Assembly (NCBI RefSeq): GCF_002387895.1
Contig: NZ_DGLI01000025.1
Coordinates: forward strand, 187,041 to 251,040
Length of the DNA stretch: 64,000 bases
Source of the DNA: Clostridium sp. UBA4548
Lineage (GTDB): Bacteria; Bacillota; Clostridia; Clostridiales; Clostridiaceae
Reading direction: 5' to 3'
Shown here: positions 25,740 through 35,057 of the stretch, piece after piece
Position numbering within the stretch: position 1 is the first letter of the stretch
How the letters are laid out: each line of letters begins with the position of its first letter
Notes under the pieces: generated by a model
Databases searched by the model: none
Told to the model about the DNA's origin: nothing
Seen by the model: the letters and a program-made list of their open reading frames with translations, nothing else
Position numbers and translations under genes: made by a program

Positions 25740-26073
25740 AGTGTTATGTCCGAGACTATATAAAACAAACCTACTGATTATTAAAAAATCAACTTCTGAA
25801 GATGGAATAAGTTTATATAAAAGTATCTAGAGAGTTTATGGTTAGAACTGAAATATTCTTTATCTCCCTCAGACATTAGGTTTGAGGGGTTTTTACATGT
25901 AATTATGGTATAATATGGTTTAGCTAATTATGTAGTAGAAAGATAATTTATGAAAATATTAATTTTTTAGTTCAAACTTATGACTATATGTAAAAGATAC
26001 TCCTTATATGGATAGAACTTTAATATCTTTTTGGTTTGTTAATTATATAGGTTTGAATTAAGAGAGTGGAGGT
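25740..26073. other. Intergenic region with terminator
   Basis: About 330 bases. Besides the hairpin at 25865-25895, nothing is recognised; the DNA is AT-rich. Confidence 0.4.
25865..25895 (+). terminator. Hairpin terminator
   Basis: CCCTCA and TGAGGG form the base of a hairpin around GACATTAGGTT, followed by GTTTTT. It ends the GATase-like gene. Confidence 0.7.
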
Positions 26074-26145
26074 GTGACTACGTCCCTTGAAATAATCCGT
26101 AACGATATAACAAAAGTTCACGCTGATGCAATAGTGAATAGATGA
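26074..26145 (+). pseudogene. Macro-domain protein, 5' fragment
   Basis: GTG followed by 22 codons encoding a peptide with LEIIRNDITKVHADAIVN, the first strand of ADP-ribose-binding macro domains (Appr-1''-P processing type), then a stop. GGAGGTG lies directly upstream. The remainder of the ~170-residue domain is absent, so the gene is broken and its tail has been replaced by the unrelated sequence that follows. Confidence 0.7.
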
Positions 26146-26426
26146 TGAGAAAGCATTGTTATGTAAAAACAATCTAATCCAACATATAGAAGATTTCATA
26201 AATTACTAAATTACTCATGATGAGTACTATGAACTTTCAGAAAGATGTTATTCAGAGTATGGAGACTTATTAAAAAAAATGTTATCCCGATTTTAATCAA
26301 AAATTTATGGAAGTAGTTCCAGAAGCTTGTTTATACTATATTGATGAGCCTGAGTTAGATGATAATAGTAGAGAGATATTTAGAAACATAATTAACAATT
26401 TATATAAAACATTGATTGAACTGTAA
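26141..26426 (+). pseudogene. Decayed unidentified gene
   Basis: A reading frame from GATGATGAG at 26141 continues for about 46 codons through one TAA (26207-26209), then must shift by one base in the run of eight A (near 26272-26279). The shifted frame continues with CYPDFNQKFMEVVPEACLYY and reaches a stop at 26424-26426. The conserved look of both halves shows a recently dead gene of about 95 residues whose start is lost. I do not recognise the family. Confidence 0.5.
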
Positions 26427-26674
26427 TTAAACTTTATCTCGACTCATTATCCAAATTCAGTGATGAACACTGAATTTAATTGTAGTAAGTTATTATAAAA
26501 AGGTAAGCCCCCTGAAATTTTAGCTAACTTGTGGTAAAGTATAGTTAATTGGAAAGAAAGTCCTATACATTAATTATCTCAATTGTTAAGCTAGATTAAG
26601 CAGAAAACAATAGCTATTTTATTAATGAAATACAATTAGAAATAAGAATTTTTGTGATTTTTGGAGTGAGATAT

Positions 26675-27145
26675 ATGGCAGTTAAAACAAATGTAATGAG
26701 ATTATTAGATAAAGCGAAAGTAGAGTATAAAAGTCATTGTTATGCAAATACAAATGCTGTTAGTGGCCTTGAGGTTGCAAAGGTTTTGAATCAGAATCCC
26801 AAACAAGTGTTCAAAACACTGGTAACTGTAAGTGAAACTAATAAATATTATGTATTCCTAGTTCCTGCGGCAGATGAATTAGATTTTAAAAAAGCTGCTA
26901 ATAGTGTTAGCGAGAAAGCAGTTAAAATGATTAAATCAAAGGATTTGCTGGAGATTACAGGATATATACACGGGGGATGCTCACCTGTTGGCATGAAAAA
27001 GAGTTTTGTAACTACCCTTGATGAATCAGCAGGTAACTTTGAAACCATCATATTTAGTGCTGGGAAAATTGGATATCAAGTAGAGGTAAGCCTTGAAGAA
27101 TTGAGAAAGGTTATTACCTTTAGTTTATCAGACCTTATTCAATGA
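26675..27145 (+). CDS. ybaK: Cys-tRNA(Pro)/Cys-tRNA(Cys) deacylase, YbaK/EbsC family
   Basis: 156 residues covering a complete YbaK domain. Visible features are the catalytic-lysine segment NPKQVFKTLV near 44, YVFLVPAADELDFKK near 68, and the glycine-rich GGCSPVGMKK near 112. The enzyme hydrolyses mischarged Cys-tRNA(Pro) in the cytoplasm. ATG 26675 has GGAG 9 bases upstream. This is the first intact gene of the right-hand array; housekeeping-type YbaK genes are common, so it may also be a genuine chromosomal boundary gene. Confidence 0.9.
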   Translation: MAVKTNVMRLLDKAKVEYKSHCYANTNAVSGLEVAKVLNQNPKQVFKTLVTVSETNKYYVFLVPAADELDFKKAANSVSEKAVKMIKSKDLLEITGYIHGGCSPVGMKKSFVTTLDESAGNFETIIFSAGKIGYQVEVSLEELRKVITFSLSDLIQ

Positions 27146-27586
27146 GGGTAGAGAATAAGGTTTATGAAATATAAAGTATTTCGTTGATTTACCACTCTGC
27201 TTATGCTAAATAAGAATAAATTAATTTGACTATTAAATATCTAGTCAAGATGAAAGGTCGGTAAAAATCCTTGTATTAGGTATTTAAATGATATTAAGAT
27301 AGGTGATAGGAAATTTCATTATTATAAACTTGATAAAAAGGAACTGTAAGGTAATAGCAACTACTTTAAAAAAGCCTACGTTATGCACGTTACTGAGAAT
27401 CGTATCATAAGTAGCGGCGATTTTTAGTAGATAAGTGATAACTACAGAGGTTACATTTGATAACCTTGTAACTTAGAACCTCGGATTTTAAGTAAAAAAC
27501 AATTAGGAATTGTTTTTTACATATTTAATAATCTTTTGGCATGCTATAATTTATTATGAAATGTAAATTTAATTGGGGGGATAGAA
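27146..27586. other. Intergenic region with hairpins
   Basis: About 440 bases. A short sequence GAATCGTATCATAAGTA at 27399-27415 recurs at 30172-30188. A hairpin AAAAAACAATT/AATTGTTTTTT lies near 27496-27520 and may terminate upstream transcription. No coding remnant seen. Confidence 0.45.
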
Positions 27587-28597
27587 ATGAACAAATGTAA
27601 ATTCAAATCAATTACAGTTGATGATATACCTGCAATGGCTGATTTGCTAATAGAAAGACAAAATCTTGAGAGTAAGGTATATCCATTTCTTAAAAATAGC
27701 TGTCTTAACATAAAGTATATTACAGATATGTTTGAGGATTTGTTCGTTAATAGTAAAGTGATAGGGATAGGGGCATTTTTTAATGAGGAACTAGTAGGTT
27801 ATATAATAGGAGAGATAAAGATTGATAGTAGAAGAGGTAGGTATGCATGGGTACCCTATGAGGGAATGGCAATTAGAATGGGTCAATCATCTGAACTTGT
27901 AAGAAATCTCTATGCAAAGGTATCAGTTATTTGGCTTGAACAAGGTTGTTTCAATCAATATACTTTAGTACCCCTTGGAAGCCAAGAGTACTATGAGGCC
28001 TTCCTTAGATTAAGCTTCTCTATTCAGCAAGTACACTCCATAATGAACATGGAAGAGTACAAGCCTTTTGAAAATGTAGCTGATATAGATATTAGACTTG
28101 CCAATAAAACGGATGGTGAAGCTATGGGCAGTATGTCCAAAATAATCCAGTACTATCAAAGTTCGTCACCAACTTTTGAACCTTTATTACCTGAAGTTGT
28201 AGCACAAATAAAAGCAGGTTATAAGGGCATAGTAGAGGATGATGATGCAACGGTTCTCATTGCAACTAAGGACATGAAAGAAGTAGGATTCCAAGTATAT
28301 GGGACTATTAATTCAGGGTTGATATCACCCGATGATGGTATAGAGCTAAGTATTGCGGGTACTTATCCTTCTGAAATGGGAAGTGGAATCGGTAAAAAAT
28401 TAATGAATGAAGGCTATAAGATTATGAAAGAAAAGGGATATAACAATATAATTACAGATTGGAGAATAACTAATCTTGCTTCTTCCACATTTTGGCCCAA
28501 ATGTGGATTTAGACCCATAGCTTACAGAATGTTTAGATGTATAGACAATAATGTAGCATGGGCAAACTGTTACAACCCAAGTATTAAGCAGTTGTAG
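27587..28597 (+). CDS. Tandem GNAT-domain N-acetyltransferase
   Basis: 336 residues, long enough for two GNAT folds. The C-terminal one is clear: acetyl-CoA motif GSGIGKKLMNEG near 265, followed by NLASSTFWPKCGFRP, where the substrate-side Asn and the beta-bulge are typical. The N-terminal half (ITVDDIPAMADLLIERQN) is a weaker GNAT. Such two-domain enzymes acetylate small amines or aminoglycoside-like compounds. TTGGGGGGA precedes the ATG. Array gene with its own flanks; no operon partner. Confidence 0.8.
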   Translation: MNKCKFKSITVDDIPAMADLLIERQNLESKVYPFLKNSCLNIKYITDMFEDLFVNSKVIGIGAFFNEELVGYIIGEIKIDSRRGRYAWVPYEGMAIRMGQSSELVRNLYAKVSVIWLEQGCFNQYTLVPLGSQEYYEAFLRLSFSIQQVHSIMNMEEYKPFENVADIDIRLANKTDGEAMGSMSKIIQYYQSSSPTFEPLLPEVVAQIKAGYKGIVEDDDATVLIATKDMKEVGFQVYGTINSGLISPDDGIELSIAGTYPSEMGSGIGKKLMNEGYKIMKEKGYNNIITDWRITNLASSTFWPKCGFRPIAYRMFRCIDNNVAWANCYNPSIKQL

Positions 28598-28749
28598 GGA
28601 ATTCAGTTAAGGCATTTTATCATTTGTCGCTGTTACACAGAGCTATGGATGATAGTCACATCAGTTAGATTTAGCTAGTGTTCATTGTAGGAGAAGAATA
28701 AAATAGGAGCAAACAATGGAACTAATTTAGGGACTTTCGGAGGGCTAAA

Positions 28750-29583
28750 ATGAGGTATATAGAAGATAAAGATTTTAAATATAAAGATGAACTGATAAAA
28801 AAATTAAAAGATTATAATTTAAAACATACTGGCGAAAAAGATTCATCAACGGAATATTTTTATGCTATCGATGGTGAAAAACTAGTTGGAAGTGTATATG
28901 TAAATTATTCTTGGGATTGGGTAAGTATTGGTAGTATGTTTTATGAGAATGTTCATGTTTTAAAAAAGCTGATTTCAGAAGTTAGTCATTATTATAAAAA
29001 TAAAGCAATAGGCATGAAATTATATACAGAAGTTGAATCTAGAGTAGAAGATTTTAAATCAATTGGTTTTCATATTGGAGGAATTACAAAGGGAACACCA
29101 ACAACAACTAGATATTTCTATTTGAAGAATATTGATTTTGATATAAAAAGTAATTCACAGACAGAAGTTATAGTTGTCACTGAAAAGGTAGATAAATATA
29201 ATTCTATTTTATTAAATCAAATAGAGAAGTTTAATAGAGATAATAATATTTATCCAATGGAAGAAAGAAATATAATGTTTGTCGCATTAGATAATGATAA
29301 ATTTGTTGGAGGAGTTCATGGGAGCATTACTGAAGATTCAATGTATATAGGTTGGCTTGTAGTTGATGAAGCATATAAAGGAAATGGAATTGGTAAAAAT
29401 CTTATGTGTAAAATAGAGGAAAAAGCAAAAGAGATAAATGTCTATAGCATTAATTTAGGTACAGTAGAGTTTCAAGCAAAAAAATTCTACGAGAAATTAG
29501 GATACAAGGTAGTTTTTGTAAAAGACAATGATCCAAAAGGCTATAAATCATATAGTATGTTAAAAAAGATATCGTTAGTTTAA
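28750..29583 (+). CDS. Tandem GNAT-domain N-acetyltransferase
   Basis: 277 residues. The C-terminal GNAT motif is strong: GWLVVDEAYKGNGIGKNL near 205, then VEFQAKKFYEKLGYKVV. The first ~130 residues look like a degenerate second GNAT (GEKLVGSVYVNY ... SRVEDFKSIGFHIGG). GGAGGG lies 5 bases before the ATG. Predicted to transfer acetyl from acetyl-CoA to an unknown amine. Confidence 0.8.
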   Translation: MRYIEDKDFKYKDELIKKLKDYNLKHTGEKDSSTEYFYAIDGEKLVGSVYVNYSWDWVSIGSMFYENVHVLKKLISEVSHYYKNKAIGMKLYTEVESRVEDFKSIGFHIGGITKGTPTTTRYFYLKNIDFDIKSNSQTEVIVVTEKVDKYNSILLNQIEKFNRDNNIYPMEERNIMFVALDNDKFVGGVHGSITEDSMYIGWLVVDEAYKGNGIGKNLMCKIEEKAKEINVYSINLGTVEFQAKKFYEKLGYKVVFVKDNDPKGYKSYSMLKKISLV

Positions 29584-29693
29584 AAATTAATGATCTTATG
29601 TATACTGAGATATTCCTTCGGAGTGATTAAAAGAACTTCATATAACAGCAAGGTTTAGTAGATTTTAGACCCTAAGTTTATTAGAAAATTTAA

Positions 29694-29770
29694 GCAGCCA
29701 CTAAGAAAATTCTCCAAGGAGCTAGTATCCTATGGAGTAATGTTATCAGTAGCTGTTTTTCTGTGTCTTA
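29694..29770 (+). terminator. Module B hairpin, copy 3
   Basis: AGCCACTAAGAAAA pairs with the imperfect partner TATCAGTAGCT, followed by GTTTTTC. Worn on the 3' side. Terminates the GNAT gene. Confidence 0.55.
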
Positions 29771-29873
29771 AAATTAAAATTCAGTTAATAAATAGACAAT
29801 TTATAGCTAAAGCTTTTAAGGCTTAGATACAAGTTATCTTTGGTTTAAAATTTACGAAGGTAATGAAAGGGTT

Positions 29874-29909
29874 ACAGGTATATTATTACAGTAATTATAT
29901 AACAAAATG
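29874..29909 (+). repeat. Module A, copy 3
   Basis: The palindrome ATTACAGTAAT is intact, but the -10-like part is changed (ATAACAAAAT instead of TGGTARAAT). The next intact gene starts 450 bases later. Confidence 0.8.
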
Positions 29910-30355
29910 GAGTTAACTGGATAGTGCATTATAGTTAAATAGGACATACTAATCAATTGTCAGCTAAAGAAATATTATCCTATATCAAGGATGGTAACAT
30001 GAGTAAAAATAAGATATCCCAAAATTAGTTTTGTGTAACTGTGGGGAATGAGATGTTAGATGAAAATTTTTCAGAGAGGGTCAAAGTATTCATTTTACTT
30101 AACAATATAATTTGATAAAGACGAATTTGTTGTATTACACCCAAGTTAAATCGATTACTTATGATATGATGAATCGTATCATAAGTAAATGAGGTTTTTT
30201 GATAATATGAACTTGGAGAAGGATAAAGATATATATATTAAATAGTAAAAAACATTAATTCCATAATAAAACTATAAAAAAGGTAGAAGTAGCTAAACAC
30301 AATATGAGTTAACATCATATTATATAAAGTGGAAAATTACTATGGAGAATGATAT

Positions 30356-31333
30356 ATGAAACAAAATGAAATAACTTTAAATAACTCTACAAATTACAAT
30401 ATAATGGAGGATAATTTTAGGCATGGACATCATGGCTGGCATTCTTATTGTCATCCATTTTTATATGAATATTGCTATCATATAAATGATGAAATGATAC
30501 AAGAACCTTATTATAAATCTCGAAGTAATAAGTTACGCCTTGTTATAAATTTTGATAATGAAAAAGAGTTACCTGACAACTTTCGCAAAACTATTGATTT
30601 AGCTAATTTTAAAGATAATAAAGTTATAAACTTAAATGGATTAGCTAATTTAAACGCATCTGCTAGTTCTCAGTTTTCTGAAAATGGTCTTGTGTTTCTT
30701 AAACAGTCCATAGGTCATGCTATGCCAATAATTATAGTTGACTTAAGGCAAGAATCACATGGATTCATCAACGGTGTAGCGATAAGTTGGGTAGATAACC
30801 ATAACAAGGCCAATAAAGGCTTGACTAAAGAAGCCGTTTTAACTGATGAAAATACAAGATTACAAGGCATCTTATTAAACAAGCCAATATATATTGGTGA
30901 TATAACATTAATACCTAAAAAACTTGAAAATGAAAAAAGGTTAGTTCAAAGCTATGATATGTCATATATGCGCATACCTGTAACAGATAATGAAATACCT
31001 AATAATGACATGGTTGATTATTTTATAAAATTCGTTAATTCATTGCTTCCAAATACCTGGCTACATTTTCATTGCAAAGCTGGGGTAGGAAGAACAACTA
31101 CTTTTATTGTAATGTATGATATGATGAAAAACGCTAAAAATGTCAGTCTCCAAGATATAATGAATAGGCAGGTCTTACTAGGCGGAAAGAATCTACTTAG
31201 GGATGAGCAGCTCTTGATGAATCGTTCCGAACGAAGAGCTAAATTAATAAGACGTTTTTATAGGTATTGTGTTGAAAATGATGACAATTTTAAAACTACA
31301 TGGTCTCAATGGATTAGGCAAAATAGAAATTAA
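30356..31333 (+). CDS. Phytase-like cysteine phosphatase (PTP superfamily)
   Basis: 325 residues. The PTP loop HCKAGVGRT (His239, Cys240, Arg246) is present in HFHCKAGVGRTTTF, with an upstream region resembling PhyA-type inositol-phosphate phosphatases (general-acid loop near DNEIPNND). No signal peptide is seen, unlike secreted phytases, so it acts in the cytoplasm. Substrate could be phosphoinositol, phospholipid headgroup or phosphoprotein. ATG 30356 has GGAG about 10 bases upstream. Confidence 0.75.
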   Translation: MKQNEITLNNSTNYNIMEDNFRHGHHGWHSYCHPFLYEYCYHINDEMIQEPYYKSRSNKLRLVINFDNEKELPDNFRKTIDLANFKDNKVINLNGLANLNASASSQFSENGLVFLKQSIGHAMPIIIVDLRQESHGFINGVAISWVDNHNKANKGLTKEAVLTDENTRLQGILLNKPIYIGDITLIPKKLENEKRLVQSYDMSYMRIPVTDNEIPNNDMVDYFIKFVNSLLPNTWLHFHCKAGVGRTTTFIVMYDMMKNAKNVSLQDIMNRQVLLGGKNLLRDEQLLMNRSERRAKLIRRFYRYCVENDDNFKTTWSQWIRQNRN

Positions 31334-31536
31334 ACATTACCATATAAAGTTTTAAAACATATAAATGAATATAAATAAATGTGACTGAATTAAATAAGAA
31401 GGTGGTTGGTAAAAGCCTTCGCATTGACTAAAATAACTTCATCTAACAGCGAGGTTTACGGTTCAACTACGCTACACCCAAATTCATTGGTCAAGAGTTA
31501 GTAGATTTTAAACCCTAAGTTTATAAGAAAATTTAA

Positions 31537-31613
31537 GCAGCCACTAAGAAAATTCTCCAAGGAGCTAGTATCTTTTGGAGTAATGTTCTCAGTGGCTGTT
31601 TTTCTGTGTCTTA
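31537..31613 (+). terminator. Module B hairpin, copy 4
   Basis: AGCCACTAAGAAAA pairs with TTCTCAGTGGCT, followed by GTTTTTC. Nearly identical to the copy at 29694 over its full length, so recent duplication or gene conversion is likely. Confidence 0.7.
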
Positions 31614-31724
31614 AAATTAAAATTCAATTAATAAAGATACACTTACAGCTAAAGATTTCAAGATTTTCAAGTCTTAGATGCAGATTACCTTTGATTTAAA
31701 TTTTAGGAATACTATGGATAATTG

Positions 31725-31760
31725 AAGGTATATTATTACAGTAATTATATGGTAGAATAA
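31725..31760 (+). repeat. Module A, copy 4
   Basis: Intact ATTACAGTAAT and TGGTAGAAT; 54 bases before the GTG of the broken GNAT gene. Confidence 0.88.
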
Positions 31761-31813
31761 GTATAATACTTCGTTGTAGTAAAATTAAACGAACTATAAA
31801 GAGAGGTGAAATA

Positions 31814-32305
31814 GTGATTATCCGTTTAGCCCAAATTAATGATGAAGAAAAAATTTCTTGGTTGATAGCATAGTTTAGAGTGGAATTAAAACAATTTAAA
31901 GGTATTATATCAACACTTAAAATAGATCAGGCAAAGGAAGAATTTAAAGAATATATAGAGGCAAAGTATCCAATTTTTGTCGCGGAAAATGATGATAAAG
32001 AACTATTAGGTTATTTAGTTTGTAGAATTGATGGTGGTGCGGTTTGGGCAGAATCTCTATTTGTCTCAGATAGTGCAAGGAGAAATGGAATAGCCTCGAA
32101 ACTATATAAGGAGGCAGAAAAAATTGCATTTGAATTGGGTGGCGATACAGTTTTTAACTGGGTACATCCTAATAATGATAAGATAATAACATTTTTATCT
32201 AAAATGGGATATGATGTTTTAAACCTTATTGAAATAAGAAAGCCTTGGAAAAATGAGATATTAACTCAAAAAATATGTGTTGGAAATCATGAGTATAACT
32301 ATTAA
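31814..32305 (+). pseudogene. GNAT N-acetyltransferase with in-frame TAG
   Basis: From GTG 31814 (GAGAGGTGA upstream) the frame runs 19 codons (IIRLAQINDEEKISW), meets TAG at 31871-31873, and continues in the same frame to TAA at 32305 with a complete GNAT core: VWAESLFVSDSARRNGIASKL near residue 78 and GYDVLNL at the end. Family members keep the start region, so the codon was probably GAG or GAA. One amber mutation separates it from function; translation from GTG 31880 would lack strand 1. Confidence 0.8.
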
Positions 32306-32391
32306 TTTTTAATTCGAACTCTTCTTAAATTGTGTACTAAGAGTAAAGTAATGAGAAACATAAAATTTATATTTTCTAAGGGGGTTATATT

Positions 32392-32838
32392 ATGAAATGC
32401 AAGATGTGTGAACATCAAAAGAATATTATAAATGATCCATATTTTATTATGGAACTTGAAACAGGATATGTTATCTTAGGATGGTTTCAGAGATTCAAGG
32501 GATATACAGTTTTTAACTGCAAAGAACATGGCCCAGAATTACATAATTTAGAACATGATTTTAAAATTAAAAACCTTGAAGAAATGTCCATAGTTGCAGA
32601 AGCTGTTTCCAATGTGTTTAAGCCAGATAAAATGAATTATGAGCTCCTTGGAAATGGCTGCCCTCATATTCATTGGCATTTATACCCCAGAGTGAAGGGA
32701 GATACTCCTATAGTAAGCTCGGTTTATCAACTACCTAATAGCGAATTGTTTGATGAAGCTAAAAGACCAAGTGAGGAAGTAAGAAAAGATTATATAAATA
32801 AAATTAAGAATGAAATTGAAAGATTGCTGGCATTATAA
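32392..32838 (+). CDS. HIT-family nucleotide hydrolase
   Basis: 148 residues. The histidine triad HIHWHLYPR is near residue 97 with the usual GNGCPH lead-in. The N-terminus has CKMCEH, a possible zinc-binding pair. HIT proteins hydrolyse nucleoside phosphoramidates or dinucleotides such as AMP-lysine or Ap4A in the cytoplasm. RBS AAGGGGG is close to the ATG. Single gene. Confidence 0.85.
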   Translation: MKCKMCEHQKNIINDPYFIMELETGYVILGWFQRFKGYTVFNCKEHGPELHNLEHDFKIKNLEEMSIVAEAVSNVFKPDKMNYELLGNGCPHIHWHLYPRVKGDTPIVSSVYQLPNSELFDEAKRPSEEVRKDYINKIKNEIERLLAL

Positions 32839-33026
32839 GCATAATCTATAATTGGGGAATCTAGGGTTCTTCTCGTTAAATTTCTAAAAATAAAATTAAA
32901 TAATTATTATGGGTGCCGTATTACTCAACAATGAATTCTACGGCTTTTAGTATCACAATTTTATTGAAAAGTAACTTAATTGCAGTATTTAAATGCTTTA
33001 AAGCTTAATATACTTACTGCAAGGTA

Positions 33027-33100
33027 AAGCCGCTAAGAAAAGTCCTTAAGGAGCATCATATTAAGCTCTGGAGGAGTTTTCTCAGTGGCTTATTTTTATG
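33027..33100 (+). terminator. Module B hairpin, copy 5
   Basis: AGCCGCTAAGAAAA pairs with TTTTCTCAGTGGCT followed by TATTTTTATG. A compensating G:T pair is kept in the stem (GCCGC/GTGGC), which argues for structural selection. Confidence 0.75.
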
Positions 33101-33219
33101 TGGCATAAAATTTAAATTTAGCTAATAGGTAGACAAGTAATAGCTAAAGCTTTCACTTTAGCGAAGGCTTAGAGGTAAAATGTTTATAAATTTATTTTAG
33201 GAGCAAGGAACCTAATGCT

Positions 33220-33255
33220 ATAGGTATATTATTACAGTAATAATATGGTAGAATA
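33220..33255 (+). repeat. Module A, copy 5
   Basis: Palindrome ATTACAGTAAT, then TGGTAGAAT; 70 bases before the next ATG. Confidence 0.85.
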
Positions 33256-33323
33256 GAATTATAAAGATAGTAGTCTATAGTAAAAAATAGCGAATCAAAT
33301 AGTAGTTTAAAGGGAGGAATAGG

Positions 33324-33830
33324 ATGAAAAAATTGTTAGGATTCCTATTTATTATCATAGTTATAATTGTTGCTATTCTATTTGGGTTTTATGCTTGTTT
33401 TGCTGTAGGTATGATTCATACAGACAGTGCTCAACCAATAACAACGAACTATAGTAAGGAATATAAAACTAACTTTAAAAAAGATTTTCCGTACATTCAA
33501 GATATAGACATTTATTATCAGCAAGGCAGAATTAATTTTAATTTTACAGTAAGTCCTCAAATGTCTTTAGAAGAATGTAAACACGTGGTTAAGAAGACTA
33601 AAGATGTACTTCAGGATAGAACTGTCACTGAGTCTTTCTTAAAAGGACATAATGAACAAAATGCAATTACCATATGCTTTGATAGTAAAAAAGACATTTA
33701 TTCATTCAAATGTTCGTATTTTATTCCTACTCCCGATACCACAGATAATCCTAATGCATCTTTAATTAATAATTATAAGATATGGTATCTAACTATTAAT
33801 AATCAACCGAGTGTACAAATTGAATTCTAA
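33324..33830 (+). CDS. Membrane-anchored protein of unknown function
   Basis: 168 residues. One hydrophobic N-terminal helix (LLGFLFIIIVIIVAILFGFY, residues ~4-24) precedes a domain of ~140 residues that should lie outside the cytoplasm. No convincing lipobox is seen and no family is recognised. GGGAGGA lies 8 bases before the ATG. It may be co-transcribed with the phosphodiesterase gene 63 bases downstream. Confidence 0.55.
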   Translation: MKKLLGFLFIIIVIIVAILFGFYACFAVGMIHTDSAQPITTNYSKEYKTNFKKDFPYIQDIDIYYQQGRINFNFTVSPQMSLEECKHVVKKTKDVLQDRTVTESFLKGHNEQNAITICFDSKKDIYSFKCSYFIPTPDTTDNPNASLINNYKIWYLTINNQPSVQIEF

Positions 33831-33893
33831 ATTTTTAGTGAACAATATTCTTCTATTACGAAGCAATGTGAAGAAAAAGATTGGAGGCAATTT

Positions 33894-34994
33894 ATGGACA
33901 TAAAGTATCCAGACTATAGTAATTCAATTGTGAATTTATCTTGCTCAGTGCTGAAACATTACGGAGCTGAAAACCACCATGAAACTTTAGAAATATTTGA
34001 TAACTATTTAAAGAAAAATTATAAAAATGTTGTAGTCATATTATTAGATGGATTAGGCATAAATGCATTAGAAAACCATCTTGATAAAGGAAGCTTTCTT
34101 AGAAGGAATCTTGTGACAGAAATATCTACAGTGTTTCCTCCTACTACAACTGCTGCAACAACGTCTATTGAAAGTGGCTTAACACCTATGGAACATGGAT
34201 GGCTTGGTTGGAGTTTATACTTTAGCGAAATAGATAAGATTGTTAATGTTTTTATTAATAAGGTAGAAAATAGCGGGGAAGAAGCTGCTGATTATCATGT
34301 GGCTGGAAAAATAATTCCTTATAAAAATATATATAGTATTATCAATGAAACTGGTAATGCCACTGCTTATAGTGTGTCACCCTTTGGCACCAATAAAGTT
34401 TCGTCACACATTGAAATGTTCGAAGAGGTAGAAAGACTTTGTAATCTTTCTGGAGACAAGTATATCTATGCATACTTTCCCCAGCCAGACGCAGCTATGC
34501 ATGAATATGGTTGCTATAGCAGTGAAGTAACTTCATGGGTGAAAGAATTAAATGAAGGGGTAGAAAAAATGTGCCAGAGGCTAAAGGATACTATTGTTAT
34601 TGTAACCGCAGACCATGGGCATATTAATTTGAATTACAAGTTTGTTAGCGATTATCCTCAGCTTATAAAGATGCTAGTAAGACCAATTTCCATTGAAAGT
34701 AGAGCCACCTGTTTTTATGTAAAAGAAGAGCATAGACAGCAGTTTAAAGAGGAGTTTTACAAAGCCTTTGGCAATGATTTTTTATTATTTTCAAAAGCGG
34801 AAGTCATAGAAGGAAATTTATTTGGAGAGGGTCAAGCCCATAGGAAATTTGAGGAGTTTATTGGAGATTTTTTGGCAGTTGCCATTGGGGACAAAGGCAT
34901 TGCCTACAGCCCTAAATCCAAACAGTTCCTATCAAATCATGCAGGAATGACTAAGCAGGAGATGATGGTCCCATTTATTGTGTTTGAGAGTTGA
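33894..34994 (+). CDS. Alkaline-phosphatase-superfamily nucleotide pyrophosphatase/phosphodiesterase
   Basis: 366 residues of the metal-dependent phosphodiesterase (Phosphodiest, PF01663) type: first metal Asp in VVVILLDGLGINAL near 46, nucleophile Thr in TTTAATTSIESG near 84-90, and the second metal site ADHGH near 240. No signal peptide, so cytoplasmic. Such enzymes cleave nucleotide or phosphonate/phosphodiester bonds. Substrate unknown. Confidence 0.8.
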   Translation: MDIKYPDYSNSIVNLSCSVLKHYGAENHHETLEIFDNYLKKNYKNVVVILLDGLGINALENHLDKGSFLRRNLVTEISTVFPPTTTAATTSIESGLTPMEHGWLGWSLYFSEIDKIVNVFINKVENSGEEAADYHVAGKIIPYKNIYSIINETGNATAYSVSPFGTNKVSSHIEMFEEVERLCNLSGDKYIYAYFPQPDAAMHEYGCYSSEVTSWVKELNEGVEKMCQRLKDTIVIVTADHGHINLNYKFVSDYPQLIKMLVRPISIESRATCFYVKEEHRQQFKEEFYKAFGNDFLLFSKAEVIEGNLFGEGQAHRKFEEFIGDFLAVAIGDKGIAYSPKSKQFLSNHAGMTKQEMMVPFIVFES

Positions 34995-35057
34995 GTCTGA
35001 AATGAAGAAAATTGACTGTAAATTTTCTTGGTAGCGTCGTAAAGGAGGATTATTAAC

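Larger units (their letters stand above)
29584..30355. other. Intergenic region with modules B, E, A and a gene remnant
   Basis: About 770 bases. Order: module B at 29694-29770, spacer E at about 29785-29870, module A at 29874-29909. At 29954-30027 a stop-terminated frame encodes LSAKEILSYIKDGNMSKNKI, the end of an unknown lost gene. A hairpin with ACTTATGATA/TATCATAAGT lies at 30158-30188. Confidence 0.5.
31334..31813. other. Intergenic region with modules B, E, A
   Basis: About 480 bases. Order: GC-richer short stretch 31400-31500 that repeats part of 29630-29660 (AACTTCATMTAACAGCRAGGTTT), module B 31537-31613, spacer E 31620-31715, module A 31725-31760, then the start region of the broken GNAT gene. 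Confidence 0.6.
32839..33323. other. Intergenic region with hairpins and modules B, E, A
   Basis: About 485 bases. Contains a GCCGTATTA/CTACGGC hairpin near 32913-32947, also present inverted near 35912-35950. Then module B at 33027-33100, spacer E about 33115-33200, and module A at 33220-33255. Confidence 0.6.
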
